Part shown: piece after piece, positions 59,788 through 64,000 of the stretch
How the letters are laid out: every line of letters starts with the position of its first letter
Numbering within the stretch: the stretch's first letter is position 1
Source of the DNA: Planctomycetota bacterium
Lineage (GTDB): Bacteria; Planctomycetota; UBA8742; UBA2392
NCBI GenBank assembly: GCA_020638675.1
Contig: JACKID010000001.1
Span: 2,294,001 to 2,358,000 of the forward strand
Reading direction: 5' to 3'
DNA length: 64,000 nt
Made by a program: the position numbers and the translations under genes
The notes under the pieces: model-generated
Database searches by the model: none
What the model saw: the letters and a program-made list of their open reading frames with translations, nothing else
Told to the model about the DNA's origin: nothing

Positions 59788-59878
59788 GAATTTTGGATTT
59801 TCGATTTTGGATTTCGGATTGGCTTGGTTTGGGGGCCTCGCGGAGGGGAGCAATCCGGAATCTGGAATCTAAACTCGA
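59788..59878. repeat. AT-rich ATTTTGGATTT repeat region upstream of the methyltransferase
   Basis: Direct iterations such as AATTTTGGATTTTCGATTTTGGATTTCGGATT, unlike the GC-rich surroundings, with AATCCGGAATCTGGAATCTAAACTCG to the right. Similar motifs form the inverted repeat at 10532-10581. Not coding on the evidence of composition. Confidence 0.55.
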
Positions 59879-59882
59879 AGGC

Positions 59883-60827
59883 ATGAAAGACCCGGCCGAG
59901 CTGATCAAACGCTTCAAGTCGCGCGTACATGTTCTGGACGGCGGGCTGGCGACCGAGCTTGAGAAGCGCGGCCACGACATCAGCGGCAAGCTGTGGTCGG
60001 CGCAGGTGCTGCTGGAAGACCCGGGCGCGATCGAGCAGCTTCACTACGACTATCTCAAGGCCGGCGCCGACATCATCATCACCAGCAGCTACCAGCTCAC
60101 GTTTCAGGGCATGAAGGAGGCCGGCTACACCCACGAGCAGGCCGAGGACGCGCTATGGAAAAGCGTCGAGGTAGCAGTCAAAGCCCGCGATCGCTACCTG
60201 AGCGATCTGAAAGAAGATCTGCCCGAAGACCGTAGACCGCTAATCGCCGCCAGCATCGGCCCCTACGGCGCATACTTGGCTGACGGGAGTGAGTATCGCG
60301 GAAAGTACGGCCAAAGCTGCGAGGAACTAGAAAGGTTCCACCGCGAACGGTTCGATCTTCTGATTCGCTCCGAAGCCGATTTGCTGGCGTTTGAGACTAG
60401 CCCGGAAGAAGACGAAGTGAACGCATACTTCTCGCTGCTCGAAACTCCAGAAGTGTCAGGATGGATTACCACCAGCACAAGCAAAGCAGCCACCGCAGCT
60501 ATGAACTTCTACGACGTGATCCCTTCTAAGGGCATCGTCGCTTTGGGTGCCAACTGCGTCGGTCCATCAAGCATCAGCGAATTCATCAATCAGTACGACT
60601 GGGTGAACGACCACACAGCAATCATCGTCTACCCCAACAGCGGTGAGGGTTGGGATGCCGAACACCGTTGCTGGGTTGGCGAGAACGATGCCGAGCACTT
60701 TGCCGGACACGCGCGCGAGTGGATCAAGGCTGGGGCCAACATCATAGGCGGCTGCTGCCGCACTGGGCCCGAGCATATTGCCCAGTTGCGTGCGCTGGTG
60801 GATAGCCTCTCGCCACGTTCGCCATGA
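59883..60827 (+). CDS. mmuM: Homocysteine S-methyltransferase
   Basis: 314 residues from the ATG at 59883 (GAAGG upstream). Transfers a methyl group to homocysteine, usually from S-methylmethionine or SAM. Start LDGGLATELEKRGHDISGKL, ITSSYQLTFQGMKEAGYT, LAFETSPEEDEV, zinc ligands in ALGANCVGPSSI and IIGGCCRTGPEHI (two Cys plus one upstream). Length fits MmuM-type enzymes rather than the much larger MetH. Neighbour genes do not form an obvious methionine pathway. Confidence 0.92.
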   Translation: MKDPAELIKRFKSRVHVLDGGLATELEKRGHDISGKLWSAQVLLEDPGAIEQLHYDYLKAGADIIITSSYQLTFQGMKEAGYTHEQAEDALWKSVEVAVKARDRYLSDLKEDLPEDRRPLIAASIGPYGAYLADGSEYRGKYGQSCEELERFHRERFDLLIRSEADLLAFETSPEEDEVNAYFSLLETPEVSGWITTSTSKAATAAMNFYDVIPSKGIVALGANCVGPSSISEFINQYDWVNDHTAIIVYPNSGEGWDAEHRCWVGENDAEHFAGHAREWIKAGANIIGGCCRTGPEHIAQLRALVDSLSPRSP

Positions 60828-60946
60828 AAAGCAGTTAATGGCGCGCTTGGCGCACATGGCGAGATGCCAAACCAACCCGGGCTTGCCTACTCAACACCCA
60901 CCGGTAAAGTCTCCGGTCCTTTGATTTGTGGACTCTGGAGGCCGTC

Positions 60947-62509
60947 ATGCCGACTCCGTTTGTGAATGAACCGATTACCGTCAACTGGACCGAAGACCGC
61001 ATCGCGAGCGTGAAAAAGGGCTTCGTGAAGGTGCGCGAACGCGCACAGGATATACGCCCGTTGCGCCTTTGCGGCGAGCTGGACACCGACGGCGAAACCA
61101 TCGAGTCCTACAACCCGTCCAACCACTCCGAGCTTCTCGGGCGCACCATCAAGGCCAACGGCGACCTCGCCAAGCGCGCCGTCGAGTACGCCCACGACAA
61201 GTTCACCAACTACTGGCGCAAGACCGACGTCGGGCTCCGCGCCCGCATTCTGATGCGCGCGGCCGGGCTGATGCGCCGCAAGTATCGCGACGAGCTGAAC
61301 GCCTACCTGATTCTCGAGTCCGGCAAGAGCTGGACCGAGGCCGACGCCGACACGGCCGAAGCCATCGACTTCTGCGAGTTCTACGCCCGCGAAGCCATGA
61401 AGCTTCAAGGCGAGCCGCAGCCGCTGACCGACCTGCCGGGCGAAGACAACAACCAGTATTTCATTCCGCTCGGCGTGGTCAGCGTGATTCCGCCGTGGAA
61501 CTTCCCGCTGGCGATTATGGCCGGCATGACCGTCGCCGCGCTCGTCACCGGCAACACGGTCGTGCTGAAGCCGGCCAGCGTCACGCCGCTGATTGCCGCG
61601 CGCTTCGTTGAAATCCTTGAGGAAGCTGGGCTGCCGAACGGCGTGCTGCAGTTCATCCCGGGCGGCGGCAGCGACGTCGGCAACGCGATCGTCGAGCACC
61701 CGTTGACCCGCATGGTCGCCTTCACCGGCAGCAAGGAAGTGGGTCTCGGCATCGCGGAGAAGTGCGGCAAGCTGGCGCAGGGCCAGATCTGGATCAAGCG
61801 CACGATTCTCGAAATGGGCGGCAAGGACGCCATGCTGATCGACGAAGGCAGCGACTATGAGGACGCCGCCAACGCCATCGTCGCGGCCGCGTTCGGCTTC
61901 CAGGGCCAGAAGTGCAGCGCCTGCTCACGGGCGATCTTTGTGGGCGACAGCTACGACAAGATCGTGCCGCTGATCGTCGAGAAGGCCAAGGCGATCAAGA
62001 TGGGCCCGACCGAGGACAAGGCCAACTTCATGGGCCCCGTGATCGACAAGAGCGCGCAGGCCAGCATCATGAAGTACATCGCCGTCGGCACCAAGGAGGG
62101 CAAGCTGCTGCTGGGCGCGAAGGAAGGCGACAAGAGCGGCTACTTCGTCGAGCCGACCATCTTCGGCGAAGTGAAGCCCGACGCGCGCATTCACTGTGAA
62201 GAGATTTTCGGACCGGTGCTCGCTTGCCTGCGCGCCAAAACCTTCCAGGAAGGCCTGGATATCGTAAACAGCACCGAGTACGGGCTGACCGGCGCGGTCT
62301 ACAGCCGCAACGCCGAGCACCTGGAGCTTGCGCGCCGCGAATTCCACGTCGGCAATCTGTACCTCAACCGCAAGTGCACCGGCGCGCTGGTAGGCTCACA
62401 GCCCTTCGGCGGCTTCAACATGAGCGGTACCGACAGCAAGGCCGGCGGCAAGGAATACATGCTGCTCTTCACCCAGGCCAAGCTGGTGAGCGAAAAGAAC
62501 AACTGGTAG
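60947..62509 (+). CDS. Delta-1-pyrroline-5-carboxylate dehydrogenase
   Basis: Oxidises P5C (glutamate semialdehyde) to glutamate, the second step of proline breakdown. 520 residues from the ATG at 60947, with GGAGG upstream. Motifs: FIPLGVVSVIPPWNFPLAIM, VVLKPASVTPLIA, AFTGSKEVGLGI, catalytic Glu in LEMGGKDAML (about 288), catalytic Cys in GQKCSACSRAI (about 319), EEIFGPVLACLRA and the C-terminal NRKCTGALVGSQPFGGFNMS typical of RocA/P5CDH. No fused proline dehydrogenase domain and no putA-type partner in the window. Confidence 0.93.
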   Translation: MPTPFVNEPITVNWTEDRIASVKKGFVKVRERAQDIRPLRLCGELDTDGETIESYNPSNHSELLGRTIKANGDLAKRAVEYAHDKFTNYWRKTDVGLRARILMRAAGLMRRKYRDELNAYLILESGKSWTEADADTAEAIDFCEFYAREAMKLQGEPQPLTDLPGEDNNQYFIPLGVVSVIPPWNFPLAIMAGMTVAALVTGNTVVLKPASVTPLIAARFVEILEEAGLPNGVLQFIPGGGSDVGNAIVEHPLTRMVAFTGSKEVGLGIAEKCGKLAQGQIWIKRTILEMGGKDAMLIDEGSDYEDAANAIVAAAFGFQGQKCSACSRAIFVGDSYDKIVPLIVEKAKAIKMGPTEDKANFMGPVIDKSAQASIMKYIAVGTKEGKLLLGAKEGDKSGYFVEPTIFGEVKPDARIHCEEIFGPVLACLRAKTFQEGLDIVNSTEYGLTGAVYSRNAEHLELARREFHVGNLYLNRKCTGALVGSQPFGGFNMSGTDSKAGGKEYMLLFTQAKLVSEKNNW

Positions 62510-62530
62510 TCGATAGCCGATGGTCAATGG

Positions 62531-62562
62531 CAATCGGGCGGCGCACATGCGCCGCCCGATTG
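62531..62562. terminator. Long-stem hairpin after the P5C dehydrogenase gene
   Basis: Perfect 14-bp stem CAATCGGGCGGCGC / GCGCCGCCCGATTG with ACAT loop, between the dehydrogenase stop and the convergent lipoprotein stop at 62601. No strong U-tract, so factor-independent termination may be partial. Confidence 0.7.
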
Positions 62563-62600
62563 CATTAGCGTGCTTTGACTCGGCATCAAGAATGGTCGGA

Positions 62601-63485
62601 CTAGCCTCGGACCAGATAGTCCTGAGCGTGCTCGTCCCAATAGGGCCATAATGCTTCGGTGCGGGCAATCCAGTCCGCCCAAACACCCTCTCCGAGCCAG
62701 CTCAGAAGTCGACTTTCGCTTGCACCTGAACCGTACACGTGTCGCAGCGAGTTGACGGCCTGCGCCCTGACTTTGGCCGCTGCGCGACTTCTTATGACCG
62801 CGCTACTCTCCTCGTTTTCTCTATCCCATTCGTCTACGAGGTCCTTCCACGCGTCGGACTTGAGAAGCGCCTCGGCAGCATCAACTGGATTGTCTGCAGG
62901 CCGAAGTAGAGTTTGGCGAAGTACCGCCGACTTCTCGATGTCGTCGAGATAGCGCTCTGGCATCTCTGCACGTCCGTTGAGCGAAACTCCCATTCCTTCC
63001 GTCACTTCGAACGGGATGCCATCCACGACAGCCAAAGGATAACACGGCCAATTCGAGGCACCCTCTCTGACGACCAAGCCAAAGCAACCGACACTGGGGC
63101 ACCGCATCGGAGCGCCGTCAGGCTCCACAAACAAGAGCCGTGCGACCCAGAAGACCCTTCCGGCATATTCGGCTCGCCCCATGCGATCAGCGCTCTTTGC
63201 ACGTAGATAGGCTCGCAGAAGGCGTATGGTTTCGGGCTTGCCCAGCGGCACCATCGCGTTTACCGCACGAATAAGTGGGACCGGGTCGGAGCAAAACCCT
63301 GGTTTAGGGCAGCTCTCGATCATTTTGAAGTAGTGTTCATCCGGATACGCAACACGGGCAGACTCATGCTGCATCGCCTTCGATTCCATTGCTGCATTGG
63401 GTTCAGTGCCGACTCGTTGCTCCGGTAGGGAACGAGCCGCGCAGCCTGCGAGGACGGGAATCAAAATCCAGAAAAGCCGATGCAT
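62601..63485 (-). CDS. Lipoprotein, first of a paralogous pair
   Basis: 294 residues from the ATG at 63485 (GGGAGG upstream). Lipoprotein signal MHRLFWILIPVLAGC. Mature part mostly helical with conserved blocks FEVTEGMGVSLNGRAEMPER, LLRPADNPVDAAEALLKSDA and WDEHAQDYLV near the C-terminus. Paired Cys (SCPKPGFCSD; RCPSVGCFG) may form disulfides. No known domain. The neighbouring gene encodes a paralogue with the same blocks. Confidence 0.78.
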   Translation of the reverse strand: MHRLFWILIPVLAGCAARSLPEQRVGTEPNAAMESKAMQHESARVAYPDEHYFKMIESCPKPGFCSDPVPLIRAVNAMVPLGKPETIRLLRAYLRAKSADRMGRAEYAGRVFWVARLLFVEPDGAPMRCPSVGCFGLVVREGASNWPCYPLAVVDGIPFEVTEGMGVSLNGRAEMPERYLDDIEKSAVLRQTLLRPADNPVDAAEALLKSDAWKDLVDEWDRENEESSAVIRSRAAAKVRAQAVNSLRHVYGSGASESRLLSWLGEGVWADWIARTEALWPYWDEHAQDYLVRG

Positions 63486-63572
63486 CGGCACCTCCCGTGC
63501 CTCAAGGCAAAGTGCAGCATACAAAGACACCTCCGCGACGCTGCGACAAGTTTGTCCGGTGAACACGCTTTG

Positions 63573-64000
63573 CTATTGGGTCGCTACGTACTTCTGGGCT
63601 GCTTCGTCCCACCGCGTGTTTAGCTGGCGTACGCGCTCCAGATGTGCTTCCCAATCATAATCCCGCCCGTACGACTGCTTGGCCCAGAGATCCTCGGCCT
63701 CAGGATAAACCCCTTCCAACGCGTTTAGTACCTGCTGTCGAACCTTGGTCCTGATCCAATCTTCGCTGACAAACCATTTGTGTCCGGGCTCGTCACCTTC
63801 CCAGTCGATGTCTTTCCAAGCGTCAGAATCCAAGAGCTCCTCAACTGCTTTCAGAGGGTTGTCGGCGGGGCGCAAGGCCCGACTCCGCAAGTCGGCGTTT
63901 TCTTCGACGTAGTCCAAGTACCCCTGGGGCGGTTCTGGAGTGCCTGCGAGCATCAGGCCAAAACTCACGTCAAATGGGATATCCCGCATGAGTTGCAGCG
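63573..64000 (-). CDS. Paralogue of preceding lipoprotein, 5' end outside window
   Basis: The reading frame is open to the last base of the window, so the N-terminus is missing. Visible C-terminal 140 residues match the protein at 62601: RDIPFDVSFGLMLAG, RALRPADNPLKAVEELLDSD, AWKDI, RQQVLNALEGVYP and TRWDEAAQKYVATQ at the end. A methionine at 63989 is internal in this alignment, not the start. Function unknown. Confidence 0.72.
   Translation of the reverse strand, partial: LQLMRDIPFDVSFGLMLAGTPEPPQGYLDYVEENADLRSRALRPADNPLKAVEELLDSDAWKDIDWEGDEPGHKWFVSEDWIRTKVRQQVLNALEGVYPEAEDLWAKQSYGRDYDWEAHLERVRQLNTRWDEAAQKYVATQ

Overview
The window is about 64 kb of GC-rich, densely coding bacterial chromosome with no rRNA, tRNA, CRISPR or prophage that I can see. 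It reads as a Gram-negative-type cell with an outer membrane: LPS-core glycosyltransferases, an MsbA-type exporter, a PilMNOPQ-like pilus base with a secretin, and many lipoproteins. Several features are typical of Planctomycetota or a neighbouring uncultivated lineage: numerous Hanks-type Ser/Thr kinases, a TPR protein carrying RNA-polymerase-alpha C-terminal domains, a secreted thioredoxin/CxxCH/PDZ protein, an FmdB-like zinc ribbon and the futalosine menaquinone pathway (MqnD). The phylum call is an inference, not proven.

Layout. 1-2.2 kb: end of pyrF and a secreted repeat protein. 2.2-7.4 kb: five minus-strand genes for secreted or lipid-anchored proteins built from one repeating module, three of them followed by the same terminator hairpin. 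7.6-12.4 kb (plus): FmdB-like protein, sialidase-like lipoprotein, TPR/double alpha-CTD protein, membrane Ser/Thr kinase and a small membrane protein. 12.4-19.5 kb (minus): an apparent transcription unit running HD-GYP protein, mqnD, small protein, polyferredoxin, cysteine desulfurase, membrane protein, aroA. 19.6-28.9 kb (minus): pilM-N-O-P-Q running straight into a prenyl synthase, dxs and nadK. 29.1-30.8 kb: three prepilins. 31.1-42.7 kb (minus): an LPS-core operon framed by two Ser/Thr kinases and including a dual-specificity phosphatase. 42.7-46.8 kb (plus): small membrane proteins, an aldehyde dehydrogenase and a DUF695/RraB-like protein. 46.8-47.6 kb: a REP-associated tyrosine transposase between inverted REP-like hairpins. 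47.6-53.9 kb: secreted protein, diguanylate cyclase, acetyltransferase, Tat-exported amine oxidase, Trx/PDZ protein. 53.9-59.7 kb (minus): three surface parallel-beta-helix proteins. 59.9-62.5 kb: homocysteine methyltransferase and a P5C dehydrogenase. 62.6-64.0 kb: two paralogous lipoproteins, the second cut by the window end.

Themes. Envelope building and its regulation dominate: pili, LPS, lipoproteins and surface beta-helix proteins sit among Ser/Thr kinases, a phosphatase and c-di-GMP enzymes (GGDEF and HD-GYP). The most unusual points are (i) the five-gene modular secreted array, two members of which carry a domain that matches the globular part of the pilin encoded 24 kb away; (ii) the TPR/tandem alpha-CTD protein next to a kinase; (iii) kinases with a GspE/MshE-like N-terminal region; (iv) a kinase-pseudokinase fusion in the LPS operon; and (v) interlocking inverted repeats in the leader of the Trx/PDZ gene.
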